This document shows, piece after piece, positions 8,426-16,870 of a DNA stretch of 64,000 nucleotides. The DNA is taken from the NCBI RefSeq assembly GCF_014649755.1, contig NZ_BMTQ01000013.1, positions 1-64,000 of the forward strand, in the 5' to 3' direction. Every line of letters starts with the position of its first letter. Within the stretch, counting starts at the first letter, position 1. The translations under genes and the position numbers were made by a program. This DNA comes from Streptomyces litmocidini. Lineage in GTDB: Bacteria; Actinomycetota; Actinomycetes; Streptomycetales; Streptomycetaceae. The notes below the pieces were generated by a model, which worked only from the letters and a program-made list of their open reading frames with translations, did no database searches and was not told the DNA's origin.

Positions 8426-8700
8426 ACCCCTCCATGGCCGGGCCGGTGGCCGTACGTGGCCGGGCCCGAGCCCGTTCGCGCCCGGGGCGGCGGCCGTCCA
8501 CGACCGGGCCGAGGCCCGGCGGTCCACGGCCGCCGGGCGGGCCCCCGGCGGCCGGGCGGCTACCCCCGGAGGCCCCTCCGGACCGGGACCTCCGGACACC
8601 CCGGAGGGGTTCTCGTGATCCTGTGCGGTGGACGATCCGGAGAGAAGACTCCCACCCTGGAGGAGGGCCCCGCCCCGGCGGGCCCGACCGGAAGGCGGTG

Positions 8701-11397
8701 GTGGATGTGGAGGACACGAGCGGGGCGCCGCCCCGGGGAGTCCCGCCCCCGGGCGACACCGACCCGCTGGGGAACCCGTTCCTGCGGACCCGGTTCGTCC
8801 CGCCGGCCCGCCCCGGCACGTTCCTGCGCCGCGGCCGGCTGGTCCGGCACCTCGGGCAGGCCCTGCTGACCCCGCTGACCGTGGTCAACGGCAGCGCGGG
8901 AGCCGGCAAGACCCTCCTGGTCGCCGACTGGGCCGCGAACCTGCGGCGGCCGCTCGCCTGGCTCACGCTCGACGCGGCGGTCGAGGGCCCGGGGATGTTC
9001 TGGGCCCACCTGCTCCAGTCCCTGAACGCCGGCGGCGTACCGGTGCCCGGCACGATCGGCTTCCCCGCCGACGCGTCCCGGGTCCACCCCACGCTCCTGA
9101 GCCGGCTCGCCCGGGAACTCGCCGGGCGCGACCGGCCCGTCGTCCTGGTGATCGACGAGTTCGACCGGATGACCGACCCCGAGGTGGCGCGGCAGCTGGA
9201 GTCCGTCCTGCGGCACGCGGGACGGGGACTGCGCCTCGTCCTCGTCAGCCGTACCGAACCCCTCCTCCCGCTCCACCGCTACCGCCTCGCCGGCGAGATG
9301 ACCGAGATCCGGGGCGCCGAGCTGGCCTTCACCACCGAGGAGGCGGCGGAACTCCTCGGACTGCACGGGCTGTCACTGGCCGTCCCGGTGGTCGGAGCGC
9401 TGGTGGAGCGCACCCGGGGATGGGCGGCGGGCCTCCGGCTGAGCGCCCTGGCGGCACGGTCGAGCCCGGATCCCGAGCTCTACCTGAAGGAGTTCGAGGC
9501 GGGACGGGGCACGATCGCCGACTTCCTGCTGGCCGAGGTGCTGGGACAGCAGCCCCCCGAGACCCAGGACCTGCTGCTGCGGATCAGCGTGCTGGACCGC
9601 TTCTGCCCCGACCTGGCGGACGAGCTGACCCAGCGGCGCGACGCCGCGACGATCCTGGCGGAGCTGCACCACGCGAACGCCTTCGTCGAGGACTTCGGAC
9701 ACGACTGGTACCGGCTCCATCCGCTCTTCCGGGAGATCCTCCGGGCCCATCTGCGCCGGCGTGCCCCCGGCCTGGAGCCGCAGTTGCACCGGCGTGCCGC
9801 GCACTGGCTACGACACTCCGGAACGCTCTCCGAGACGCTGGCCAACGCCGTCGCCGCGCAGGACTGGACGTACACGGCCCAGGTCCTGGTCGAGGACCTG
9901 GCGATCGGGCAGCTCTTCACCGGCCCGGACTCCGGAGAGCCGGCGGACCGGTTCGCCGGCATGGAGGGGGAGGGGGAGGCGTCCGACCCGGCCACGCACC
10001 TCGTCCGCACCGCGTGCGCGCTGTCCAGGGCGGACCTCGACGGGGGCCTGGCGCACCTGCGCCGGGCCGCCGGACAGCTCGCGGGCGACGGCCGGGCCTC
10101 CCCGGCGGCCCTGCTGAGCTGCGCCCTCCTGGAGGCGCTGGCCGGCCGGCTCGCCGGCTCGGTGCGTCTGGCCGACCGGGCCGACCGGTCGGCCCGGCGG
10201 TTGATGCCGCAGCTTCCTCCCCGGCTGCTGGACGGGCACCCGGAAGTCGGCGCCCTGCTGCTGACCCACGTGGGCGCGTCCCGGCTGTGGGCCGGACGCC
10301 TCGACGAGGCCCGGGCCACCCTCACCGAGGTGACCCGTGGTCCCCGCACGGCGTCCACGGCGCTCCCGCGCATGGAGGCGCTGGAACACCTGGCACTCGT
10401 CGACCACCTCAACGGGTGGCCGGGCGAGGCGGAGCGCAAGGTCCTCGCGATGGAGGCCGAGGCCGAGCGGTACGGTCTCGTCCTGCCGCAGGGCTCCGGA
10501 CTCGGACGGCTGGTGCTCGCCGCGGTCGCCGTCGACCGGGACGAGGTGGACCGCGCCGAGGCACTCCTCGCCCAGACGTCCGACCAGCCGACGGCGGCCC
10601 CGGTGACGGCCGCCGCCAGGCGGACCGTGGAGGCCGGCGTGCTCCTGGCCCGGGGCCGCAGGAGGGACGCACTGGCCGTCGCCACCCGGCCCCTCCCCGC
10701 CGCCGAGGCATCGCCCTGGGCGCAGGGCCGCGCCGCCCTGGCCGTCTCGGACGCCCACCTGGCCGAGGGACGCCCGGACGCGGCCGTCGAGGCGCTCCGG
10801 CAGGTCGCCGGTGACCAGCCGCTGTGCACCGTCGGCGCGGCACGGGCCCACCTCGCCGCCGGGGACCCCGGCACGGCCGTCCACCTGCTCGACGGCCTCG
10901 CGGCCCGTACCCGGTCAGGACCGGGGGTGGCCGTGCCGGCCGCGCTGGTGCGGGCCCAGGCGGCGGTGCTGGAGGAGGACCCCGCCTTCGCCCGCAGGCT
11001 GCTGGCGAAGGCTCTCGTCGAGGGCCGCCGCGAAGAGCTCAGGGGCCCCTTCCGGAGCGCCGGGCCGTGGATCGACGCCTTCCTGGCGGAGCCTCCGCTG
11101 CGGGCACTGGCCGCCGGATGGCTCGTACCCGACCCGGAGCCGTCGGGCGAAGCGGCCCGGGGCGGGCCCGGGCCCGGAACGCCCGTGGAGCCCGTGGAGC
11201 CCGTGGAGGAGCTCAGCGGACGGGAGCGCGCGGTCCTGGAGCGGCTCGCCCGGGCGATGTCGACCGAGGACATCGCCGCCGACCTCTGCGTGTCCGTGAA
11301 CACCGTCAAGACCCACCTCAAGAGCGTCTACCGCAAGCTGTCGGTCCACCGGCGCAACGAGGCCGTCCGCCGCGCCCGTGAGCTGCGGCTCCTGTGA
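8701..11397 (+). CDS. LuxR-family (LAL/MalT-type) ATPase transcriptional regulator
   Basis: 898 residues from GTG 8701, with GGAAGG about 5 bp upstream; the frame stays open further upstream through repeats but has no start signal. Architecture: P-loop GSAGAGKT at residues 64-71, Walker B VLVIDEFD near 150, an arginine-rich sensor region (LVLVSRTEP near 180), a long TPR-like helical region (about 350-820), and a C-terminal LuxR/GerE HTH in the last 60 residues (LSGRERAVLERLARAMSTED, then NTVKTHLKSVYRKL). Such STAND ATPases bind an inducer and activate nearby genes. No obvious target operon lies next to it; it is followed by a strong terminator, so it is monocistronic. Confidence 0.9.
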   Translation: MDVEDTSGAPPRGVPPPGDTDPLGNPFLRTRFVPPARPGTFLRRGRLVRHLGQALLTPLTVVNGSAGAGKTLLVADWAANLRRPLAWLTLDAAVEGPGMFWAHLLQSLNAGGVPVPGTIGFPADASRVHPTLLSRLARELAGRDRPVVLVIDEFDRMTDPEVARQLESVLRHAGRGLRLVLVSRTEPLLPLHRYRLAGEMTEIRGAELAFTTEEAAELLGLHGLSLAVPVVGALVERTRGWAAGLRLSALAARSSPDPELYLKEFEAGRGTIADFLLAEVLGQQPPETQDLLLRISVLDRFCPDLADELTQRRDAATILAELHHANAFVEDFGHDWYRLHPLFREILRAHLRRRAPGLEPQLHRRAAHWLRHSGTLSETLANAVAAQDWTYTAQVLVEDLAIGQLFTGPDSGEPADRFAGMEGEGEASDPATHLVRTACALSRADLDGGLAHLRRAAGQLAGDGRASPAALLSCALLEALAGRLAGSVRLADRADRSARRLMPQLPPRLLDGHPEVGALLLTHVGASRLWAGRLDEARATLTEVTRGPRTASTALPRMEALEHLALVDHLNGWPGEAERKVLAMEAEAERYGLVLPQGSGLGRLVLAAVAVDRDEVDRAEALLAQTSDQPTAAPVTAAARRTVEAGVLLARGRRRDALAVATRPLPAAEASPWAQGRAALAVSDAHLAEGRPDAAVEALRQVAGDQPLCTVGAARAHLAAGDPGTAVHLLDGLAARTRSGPGVAVPAALVRAQAAVLEEDPAFARRLLAKALVEGRREELRGPFRSAGPWIDAFLAEPPLRALAAGWLVPDPEPSGEAARGGPGPGTPVEPVEPVEELSGRERAVLERLARAMSTEDIAADLCVSVNTVKTHLKSVYRKLSVHRRNEAVRRARELRLL

Positions 11398-11425
11398 CCG
11401 GGTGCCCGGCGCCGGAACGACGGAC

Positions 11426-11464
11426 GCCGGCGGCTCTCACCCGCGACGGGTGAGAGCCGCCGGC
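11426..11464. terminator. strong hairpin terminator after the LAL regulator
   Basis: A perfect 17-bp stem (GCCGGCGGCTCTCACCC with its complement) closes on the 5-base loop GCGAC, starting 29 bp after the stop codon. Confidence 0.9.
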
Positions 11465-11541
11465 GACCGTTTCGGATGTGATGGCGGCGAGGGCGGGCTC
11501 CCCCTTCCGCCGCCGCTGACCCCGGCGGCCCGGCCCGGCGA

Positions 11542-11796
11542 GGTGGCGACCGTGAAACCGACCAGGTCCGCTCGGCCGCGGAGGACGCCGGACTTCCGCC
11601 GGGCGAGGTGGACGCCGTCACCGACTCGTACGCCTCGGCCCAGCCGCGCGGTCTCAAGGCGGCCGTCCTCGCGACCGGCGGCGTCACCCCGGCGAGCTTC
11701 CTGGTGACGCGCGGCCTTCCCCGGTGCGGGCGGGGCCGCGGGCGGGGCCACGGGGGCGGGGCGCCGCCGGGACGCCGAGGGTTCCACGCCGCCTGA
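11542..11796 (+). pseudogene. decayed 3' end of an MFS-type drug exporter
   Basis: The open frame reads ETDQVRSAAEDAGLPP (from 11554) then DAVTDSYASAQPRGLK and a hydrophobic stretch ending ASFLVTRGLP. That is the typical C-terminal tail of 14-helix DHA2-family transporters: a periplasmic acidic loop, a DSYxxAQ motif and the last membrane helix. The rest of the transporter is absent; upstream DNA is the LAL terminator. After RGLP the frame runs into low-complexity Gly/Arg. It has no start codon with a ribosome site. Confidence 0.6.
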
Positions 11797-11921
11797 GTCC
11801 GGCTCCGAGGCCCCCTGATTCACCCGCGGAGGGTGAGGACGCCGGAGAAGCGAAGACGGACCCTCACATCAGGGCCCGACCGGCCCCGTGACGGCCACCC
11901 CCACCAGGGGAGGGGCAGACC

Positions 11922-12119
11922 ATGCAGTACGAGATCCGGATCGACGGGCTCATGTCGGAGACGCTGATCGGATCCTTCCCCGAGCTGGAGCACGTGATGA
12001 TCTCCGGTCAGACGGTGCTGTACGGCCCCCTCGTGGACGAGGCCCACCTCTACGGGCTGCTGGCCCGCTTCCAGTCCCTCGGACTGCATGTGGTGGAACT
12101 GCGGCGGTTGCCGGAATGA
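11922..12119 (+). CDS. small hypothetical protein
   Basis: 65 residues with an excellent ribosome site (GGGGAGGGG, 7 bp before ATG). Predicted alpha/beta fold: MQYEIRIDG, then FPELEHVMISGQTVLYGPL, then a helix and a C-terminal VVELRRLPE strand. It looks like a single ferredoxin-like or ACT-like module, which is only an impression. It is the first gene of a same-strand run of small stress-type proteins to 13872. Confidence 0.7.
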   Translation: MQYEIRIDGLMSETLIGSFPELEHVMISGQTVLYGPLVDEAHLYGLLARFQSLGLHVVELRRLPE

Positions 12120-12177
12120 CCGAGGCGGACCCCGGCGGGACCCCGGCGGGAGAAGGAACCGGAAACGGAGCGGAGAC

Positions 12178-12642
12178 ATGGACACACAGATGTACCTCGC
12201 CTACGACTACCCGCTGCTGAGCATGTTCTGGACCATGCTGTGGCTCTTCCTGTGGGTCCTCTGGTTCATCCTGCTCTTCCGGGTCATCGCCGACATCCTC
12301 CGCGACGACAGCATGGGCGGCTGGGGCAAGGCCGGCTGGATGGCGTTCGTCATCCTGCTGCCGTTCCTCGGCGTGCTCGTCTACGTGATCGCCCGCGGCA
12401 AGAGCATGGGCCGCCGGGAGATCGACCACGCCCGCGAGAAGCAGCAGGCCTTCGACGCCTACGTCCGCGAGACCGCCGGCAGCGGCGGCAGCCGTCCCAG
12501 CCGGGCCGAGGAACTCCGCAGGCTCGCCGACCTCCGTACCCGGGGCGACATCAGCGAGGAGGAGTTCCAGCAGGCCAAGGCCCTCGTCCTGAACGACGAC
12601 CGCTCGTCCGCGCCCACCGGCGCCACCACGACCCCTCGGTGA
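12178..12642 (+). CDS. PLDc_N / SHOCT domain membrane protein
   Basis: 154 residues from ATG 12178 (GGAG 7 bp upstream). Two membrane helices: residues about 14-40 (FWTMLWLFLWVLWFILLFRV) and 57-76 (AGWMAFVILLPFLGVLVYVI), typical of the small PLDc_N membrane family. The C-terminus (about 112-140, RAEELRRLADLRTRGDISEE and EFQQAKALVL) is a SHOCT oligomerisation motif. Many Streptomyces encode this pairing; its function is unknown. It is probably co-transcribed with the next two genes. Confidence 0.82.
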   Translation: MDTQMYLAYDYPLLSMFWTMLWLFLWVLWFILLFRVIADILRDDSMGGWGKAGWMAFVILLPFLGVLVYVIARGKSMGRREIDHAREKQQAFDAYVRETAGSGGSRPSRAEELRRLADLRTRGDISEEEFQQAKALVLNDDRSSAPTGATTTPR

Positions 12643-12670
12643 GACGGGGCCGGGAGAAGGAGAGACCGAG

Positions 12671-13108
12671 ATGAACGCCACGCACACCACCCACCCCGCA
12701 TCGGCGAAATACGCCTGGGCCGGAGGCCTGCGGGTCTTCGCCGCCGTCATGCTCTCCCTCGCGGGGCTGTTCGGCATCTTCCGCGGGATCATGGCCATCG
12801 CCGAGGACGAGGTCTTCGTCACCACGCCCCACTACGTCTTCCAGTTCGACCTCACCGGCTGGGGCTGGATCCATCTGTGCCTGGGCATCGTCGCCCTGCT
12901 GGTCAGCTTCGGACTCTTCGCGGCGGCCGCCTGGGCGCGGTACACCGGCGTCGGCATCGCCGCGCTCGTGATCATCGCCAACTTCCTGTCGTTGCCCTAC
13001 TACCCGTGGTGGTCCGTCATCATGATCGTGATGTCCGGGTTCATCATCTGGGCCCTGTGCGTCGACCGGGGCGAGGACGAGGGCGTCATCGGCGGGAGGC
13101 AGTCGTGA
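12671..13108 (+). CDS. DUF7144-like four-helix membrane protein
   Basis: 145 residues, ATG with GGAGAAGGAGAG upstream. Four membrane helices: about residues 20-42, 60-78 (WIHLCLGIVALLVSFGLF), 82-105 and 112-132. The pattern VFAAVMLSLAGLFGIFRGI followed by a Trp-rich loop (GWGWIHL) matches a small actinobacterial integral-membrane family that I know as DUF7144. No catalytic residues are visible. The stop overlaps the next start by 4 bp (GTGA), so translation is coupled. Confidence 0.78.
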   Translation: MNATHTTHPASAKYAWAGGLRVFAAVMLSLAGLFGIFRGIMAIAEDEVFVTTPHYVFQFDLTGWGWIHLCLGIVALLVSFGLFAAAAWARYTGVGIAALVIIANFLSLPYYPWWSVIMIVMSGFIIWALCVDRGEDEGVIGGRQS

Positions 13109-13533
13109 GCGACCTCAAGTTCGAGCAGAAGGGCTCCCTGACCCGTACCGAGGCCGCCGAGCAGCTGGAGGCGCTCGCCGAGGCGCTCAGGGCGGGCGAG
13201 GAGGCCGAGATCCCGCTGGGGTCCGGCGTACTGAGCCTGCGGGTCCCCGAGAGGCTCCGCAGCGAGGTGGAGTTCGAGGTCGGCGACGGCGAGATCGAGC
13301 TGGAGATCGAGCTGAAGTGGCGGACGGGCGGCGGCCCGCGCGACACGGCCCCCTCCGGGGGGAAGGCCGACGGGGCGGAAGAGCCCGAGCCGGAGTCCGG
13401 GACCGAGCCCCCGCCGAAGAAGGCCGGGGCGAAGAGGACCGGGGCGGGGAGCGGGCCGCCCGCACCCGTCGCCCGGAGACGGAAGGCCGCGTCACCCGCC
13501 AAGACCAGGCGCACCGCCGCGAAGCCCGCGTGA
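13105..13533 (+). CDS. amphi-Trp domain protein with a basic tail
   Basis: 142 residues, GTG start overlapping the preceding stop. Residues 1-72 form the amphi-Trp domain: KFEQKGSLTRTEAAEQLEAL, an EIPLGSGVLSLRVP strand and ending ELEIELKWR. The remaining 70 residues are a disordered Lys/Arg/Ala/Pro tail (KKAGAKRTGAG, RRRKAASPAKTRR) resembling histone-H1-like tails that bind DNA or acidic partners. The amphi-Trp domain is found near gas vesicle and stress genes in actinomycetes and archaea, with no established biochemical role. Confidence 0.8.
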   Translation: MSDLKFEQKGSLTRTEAAEQLEALAEALRAGEEAEIPLGSGVLSLRVPERLRSEVEFEVGDGEIELEIELKWRTGGGPRDTAPSGGKADGAEEPEPESGTEPPPKKAGAKRTGAGSGPPAPVARRRKAASPAKTRRTAAKPA

Positions 13534-13647
13534 GCCGGTTCCCGCCCGGGTGGGGGTTCCGTTTCACCCGCTTGACCTGGCCGACGCGCCGGTCCGGCCG
13601 GGCACGAGTTGGGTGGGAACCCCGGACACCAGAGAACGGAACCCGCC

Positions 13648-13872
13648 ATGTACGAGATGCACATCGCGCCCGACGGCTCCAGCGGACTCCTGGTCTGGCA
13701 CGTGATCGCCAGACAGGCGGGCAGCAGCCTCTGCGGTCAGACCGTCGACCGCGGCGCGGACGGGATGCGGACGGACCGGCACTGCCTGCCGTGCATGCGG
13801 TCCTTCCAGGACCTGATGGCCGCCCGGGCGGGCTCCTCGGCCGAGGGCCGGCCCGACGGCCTCACCTCCTGA
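13648..13872 (+). CDS. small Cys-rich hypothetical protein
   Basis: 74 residues from ATG 13648 (AGAGAACGGA upstream). It contains LCGQTV and HCLPCM, giving a possible C-x(n)-H-C-x2-C metal-binding knuckle, perhaps zinc. The last 11 bp overlap the 3' end of the convergent response regulator gene. Confidence 0.65.
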   Translation: MYEMHIAPDGSSGLLVWHVIARQAGSSLCGQTVDRGADGMRTDRHCLPCMRSFQDLMAARAGSSAEGRPDGLTS

Positions 13873-14488
13873 TCAGCCGTCGTGCCGTCGCCGCCGCCAC
13901 CGCCGCCGTGCGCGAGTCCACGCCCAGCTTCGCGAAGACGTGCACCAGGTGGGACTTCACCGTCGCCTGGCTCAGGAACAGCGCCTTGCTGATCTGCTGG
14001 TTCGACAGGCCCTCGCCCACCAGCTGGAGCACCTCCAGCTCGCGCTTGGTCAGGGCCTCCGCCGGGGTCCGCATGCGGTCCATCAACCGGTGCGCGACCG
14101 CCGGTGCGAGGGCCGACTGGCCGGCCGCCGCCGTCCGGACCGCCGCCGCCAGCTCCTCCGGCGGCGCGTCCTTCAGGAGGTAGCCGGAGGCGCCCGCCTC
14201 CACCGCCGCCAGGATGTCCGCGTCCGTGTCGTACGTCGTCAGGACCAGCACCTTCGGCCCGCCCGGCGCCGCCGTGATCGCCGCCGTCGCCTCCGAGCCG
14301 TGCATCCCGGCGCCGAACTGCAGGTCCATCAGGACCACGTCCACGCCCCCGGCGGCGGCCAGCTCCACCGCGCGCTCGGCCGTGGCCGCCTCCGCGACCA
14401 CCGCGAAGTCCGGCTCGGTGTCGAGGACCGCGCGCAGGCCCGCCCGTACCACCGGGTGGTCGTCGGCGAGGAGGAGTCGGATGGTCAT
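13862..14488 (-). CDS. NarL-type response regulator
   Basis: 208 residues. Receiver domain at residues 1-120: acidic pair in LLADDHP, phosphoryl-acceptor Asp in VVLMDLQF, Thr in VLVLTTYD, Lys in YLLKDA. The C-terminal LuxR HTH runs from about 140 (LTKRELEVLQLVGEGLSNQQ) to the end. Its ATG overlaps the kinase stop (ATGA), so the pair is one operon. The likely target is the divergent ABC exporter at 15794. Confidence 0.93.
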   Translation of the reverse strand: MTIRLLLADDHPVVRAGLRAVLDTEPDFAVVAEAATAERAVELAAAGGVDVVLMDLQFGAGMHGSEATAAITAAPGGPKVLVLTTYDTDADILAAVEAGASGYLLKDAPPEELAAAVRTAAAGQSALAPAVAHRLMDRMRTPAEALTKRELEVLQLVGEGLSNQQISKALFLSQATVKSHLVHVFAKLGVDSRTAAVAAATARRLIRR

Positions 14489-15681
14489 GCGGACGCTCCA
14501 GCGGGGAGGGGGAGGGAGACGGCGACGGCGGTGCCCTGGCCGGGCGCCGACTCGACGGTGAACGTGCCGCCCAGCGACTCCGCCCGCGAGCGCATCGCCG
14601 GAAGCCCGAAACCGCCGTCCGAGGACGGGCGCACGGACGCGGGGTCGAAGCCCCGGCCGTCGTCGACCACGTCCAGGGTCACCGACGCGTCCATGAACGA
14701 CAAGGTGATCTCCGCCCGCGAGGCCGAGGCGTGCCGCACCGTGTTCGCGAGCGCCGACTGCGCGATCCGCAGCAGCGCCACCTCGTACGGCGTGGGCAGC
14801 TCGACCGGCGTGCCGCTCACCGAGAACCGGACCCGGGGGCCGCCCTCCGGCCCGTACGGGTTCGCGCCGGGGGGAACCGGGCCCGGCGCGCACAGCCGTT
14901 CCAGCGCCGCCGCGAGGGAGCCGTGTTCCAGGTCCGGCGGCGAGAGCGCCCGGACGAAGCGCCGTGCCTCCGCCAGGTTGTCCTGCGCCGCCTCCCGGGC
15001 CCGGCCGATGTGGCCCGCGGCGGGGGAGTCCGGCGGCAGCACCCGCTCGGCCGCCCGCAGCAGCAGCTGGATCGAGGACAGGCCCTGCGCGAGCGTGTCG
15101 TGGATCTCCCGCGCGAGCCGCTCCCGCTCGGCGAGCGTTCCCGCGTGCCGCTCCGCCGCCGCCAGCTCCGCCCGCGTCTCGATCAGCTCCTCGATGAGCC
15201 GGCGCCGCCGCTCGCTCTCCCGGTACAGCGCCTGGTAGCCGAGGACCGTCGCCACCGCGACGGCGGCGCCGAGCAGCGGCCCGATGAAGACCCCCGGATT
15301 GAGCGCGGCGCCGTGCCCCACGTACGAGAGGATCGCCGCGCCCGCCGTCAGCGCCACGGCCGGCAGCGACCAGCGGGTGGGCAGCAGGTGCAGCTGGAGG
15401 AAGTACAGGGGGAAGGCCAGCCAGAGCGCTTCCGGGGTGAGCCAGAGCAGTCCGAGCCAGGACGCTCCGAGAACCGCCAGCCACGTGGTGGCGGCGCGCT
15501 GCGAACTCCGTACGGACGGCAGGTACGAGCCGGCCGCGTACACCCCTCCCATGACCGCCGCCATCGCCGCCCCGGCGGTCGTGTCCGCCCGTACCGCCGC
15601 CAGGACGAGCAGTCCCGCCAGGAGGAGGTGCAGGCAGAGGCGCAGCGCGCGCAGGGCGGGGGTGAGGGAGCGGGGATCCAT
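14485..15681 (-). CDS. NarL-partner sensor histidine kinase
   Basis: 398 residues from ATG 15681, preceded by GGAGGAATC. Five to six N-terminal membrane helices (residues about 10-155) without a large sensor domain suggest membrane-stress or lipid-embedded ligand sensing. The HisKA_3 box LAREIHDTLAQGLSSIQ carries the phosphorylated His; the HATPase domain has the N-box RIAQSALANTVRHA and DDGRGFD, followed by GFGLPAMRSRAESLGG. It is divergent from an FtsX-type permease and ATPase, an arrangement common for antibiotic-responsive exporters. Confidence 0.93.
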   Translation of the reverse strand: MDPRSLTPALRALRLCLHLLLAGLLVLAAVRADTTAGAAMAAVMGGVYAAGSYLPSVRSSQRAATTWLAVLGASWLGLLWLTPEALWLAFPLYFLQLHLLPTRWSLPAVALTAGAAILSYVGHGAALNPGVFIGPLLGAAVAVATVLGYQALYRESERRRRLIEELIETRAELAAAERHAGTLAERERLAREIHDTLAQGLSSIQLLLRAAERVLPPDSPAAGHIGRAREAAQDNLAEARRFVRALSPPDLEHGSLAAALERLCAPGPVPPGANPYGPEGGPRVRFSVSGTPVELPTPYEVALLRIAQSALANTVRHASASRAEITLSFMDASVTLDVVDDGRGFDPASVRPSSDGGFGLPAMRSRAESLGGTFTVESAPGQGTAVAVSLPLPAGASA

Positions 15682-15718
15682 GATTCCTCCAGCGTAGACA
15701 GCGGGAGACGATCCGGAC

Positions 15719-15734
15719 TCAACCGAAAGTTTGA
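15719..15734. promoter_or_regulatory. imperfect palindrome between kinase and ABC exporter
   Basis: TCAACC-GAAA-GTTTGA has 6-bp arms with one mismatch and lies in the 112-bp divergent promoter region. It is a candidate site for the response regulator. Support is only the symmetry and position. Confidence 0.35.
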
Positions 15735-15793
15735 TGACGGAGCCATCCGTGGCGCGATGCCCGTGGGGTGCCTCGCGGACCACTCTGGTCAGC

Positions 15794-16870
15794 ATGTTCG
15801 TGGCATGGAGAGACCTGAGATTCGCCAAGGGGCGTTTCACCCTCATGGGCACCGTGATCGTGCTGATCACCCTGCTCGTGGGACTGTTGTCCGGGCTGAC
15901 CGCCGGACTCGCGCGAGAGAACATCTCCGCGATCACCGGTCTGCCCGCCGACCGGCTGGCCTTCGCGGCGCCGCCGTCCGGGCAGTCGGTCTCCTTCACC
16001 AACTCGACGGTGACGGAGGAGCAGTGGCGCGGCTGGGCGGAGCGGCCCGGGGTGACGGGTGCCGATCCGCTCGGCATCCGCACCCTCAACGCCACCGCCG
16101 GGGACCGCACCGCGGCCGTCTCCGCCTTCGGTACGGAACCGGACGCGGGACTCGCCCCCGCCGCCGTCGGCGCGGGCAGGGCCGTCCTGTCCGGGTCGGC
16201 GGCGGAGGAGCTGGCCGTGCGGGCCGGCGACCGCGTCCGCCTCGGCCCGCTGGAGGTCACCGTCGCCGCGGTCGCCGGCGACGCCTCGTACAGCCACACG
16301 CCCGTGGTGTGGACCTCCCTCGACGACTGGCAGAAGCTCGGTCACAGCGGGCCCGCCGCCCAGGAACAGGCCACCGTCATCGCGCTCAGCGGCGACGGCG
16401 TCGACTGGGCGGCCGGCGACGAGGCCGCCGGCACCGAGGCCCGCACCCCCGACGGGGCCCTCACCGCCATAGGGTCCTACCAGGCCGAGAACGGCTCGCT
16501 GCAGCTGATGCGCGGCTTCCTCTTCGCGATCTCCGCGCTCGTCATAGGAGCCTTCTTCACCGTCTGGACCATCCAGCGCAGCGGCGACGTCGCCGTCCTC
16601 AAGGCGCTCGGCGCCTCCACCCCGTACCTCCTCAAGGACGCCCTCGGGCAGGCCGTCCTCATGCTCGCCGCGGGCACCCTGCTCGGCACCGCGCTCGCGG
16701 TCGGCATCGGCGCCCTCGTCAGCGGCGGGAACGTGCCCTTCGTCCTCGAACCGCTCACCGTCCTCGGGCCGGCCGCCGTGATCGTCGTCCTCGGTGTCCT
16801 CGGCGCCGCCCTGTCCATCCGGCGGATCACCGCCGTCGACCCCCTCACCGCCCTCGGGAGCGCACGATGA
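15794..16870 (+). CDS. FtsX/MacB-type ABC transporter permease
   Basis: 358 residues from ATG 15794. Topology: one N-terminal helix (residues about 17-38, FTLMGTVIVLITLLVGLLSG), an extracytoplasmic MacB-like domain of about 190 residues, then three helices at about 238-262, 285-312 and 320-345, the FtsX domain. The segment WTIQRSGDVAVLKALGAS is the coupling region typical of the family. With the ATPase at 16867 it should export a lipophilic compound or release something from the membrane. The neighbouring divergent two-component system is the probable regulator. No clear ribosome site precedes the ATG. Confidence 0.9.
   Translation: MFVAWRDLRFAKGRFTLMGTVIVLITLLVGLLSGLTAGLARENISAITGLPADRLAFAAPPSGQSVSFTNSTVTEEQWRGWAERPGVTGADPLGIRTLNATAGDRTAAVSAFGTEPDAGLAPAAVGAGRAVLSGSAAEELAVRAGDRVRLGPLEVTVAAVAGDASYSHTPVVWTSLDDWQKLGHSGPAAQEQATVIALSGDGVDWAAGDEAAGTEARTPDGALTAIGSYQAENGSLQLMRGFLFAISALVIGAFFTVWTIQRSGDVAVLKALGASTPYLLKDALGQAVLMLAAGTLLGTALAVGIGALVSGGNVPFVLEPLTVLGPAAVIVVLGVLGAALSIRRITAVDPLTALGSAR

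Noticed and set aside
8434..8700. Upstream extension of the LAL regulator
   Set aside because: The frame is open but runs through repeats with Arg/Pro/Gly composition; the good ribosome site is before 8701.
13862..15484. 540-codon frame joining the response regulator to antisense-like upstream sequence
   Set aside because: The upstream part overlaps the kinase gene out of phase; the ATGA overlap at 14485-14488 sets the real start.
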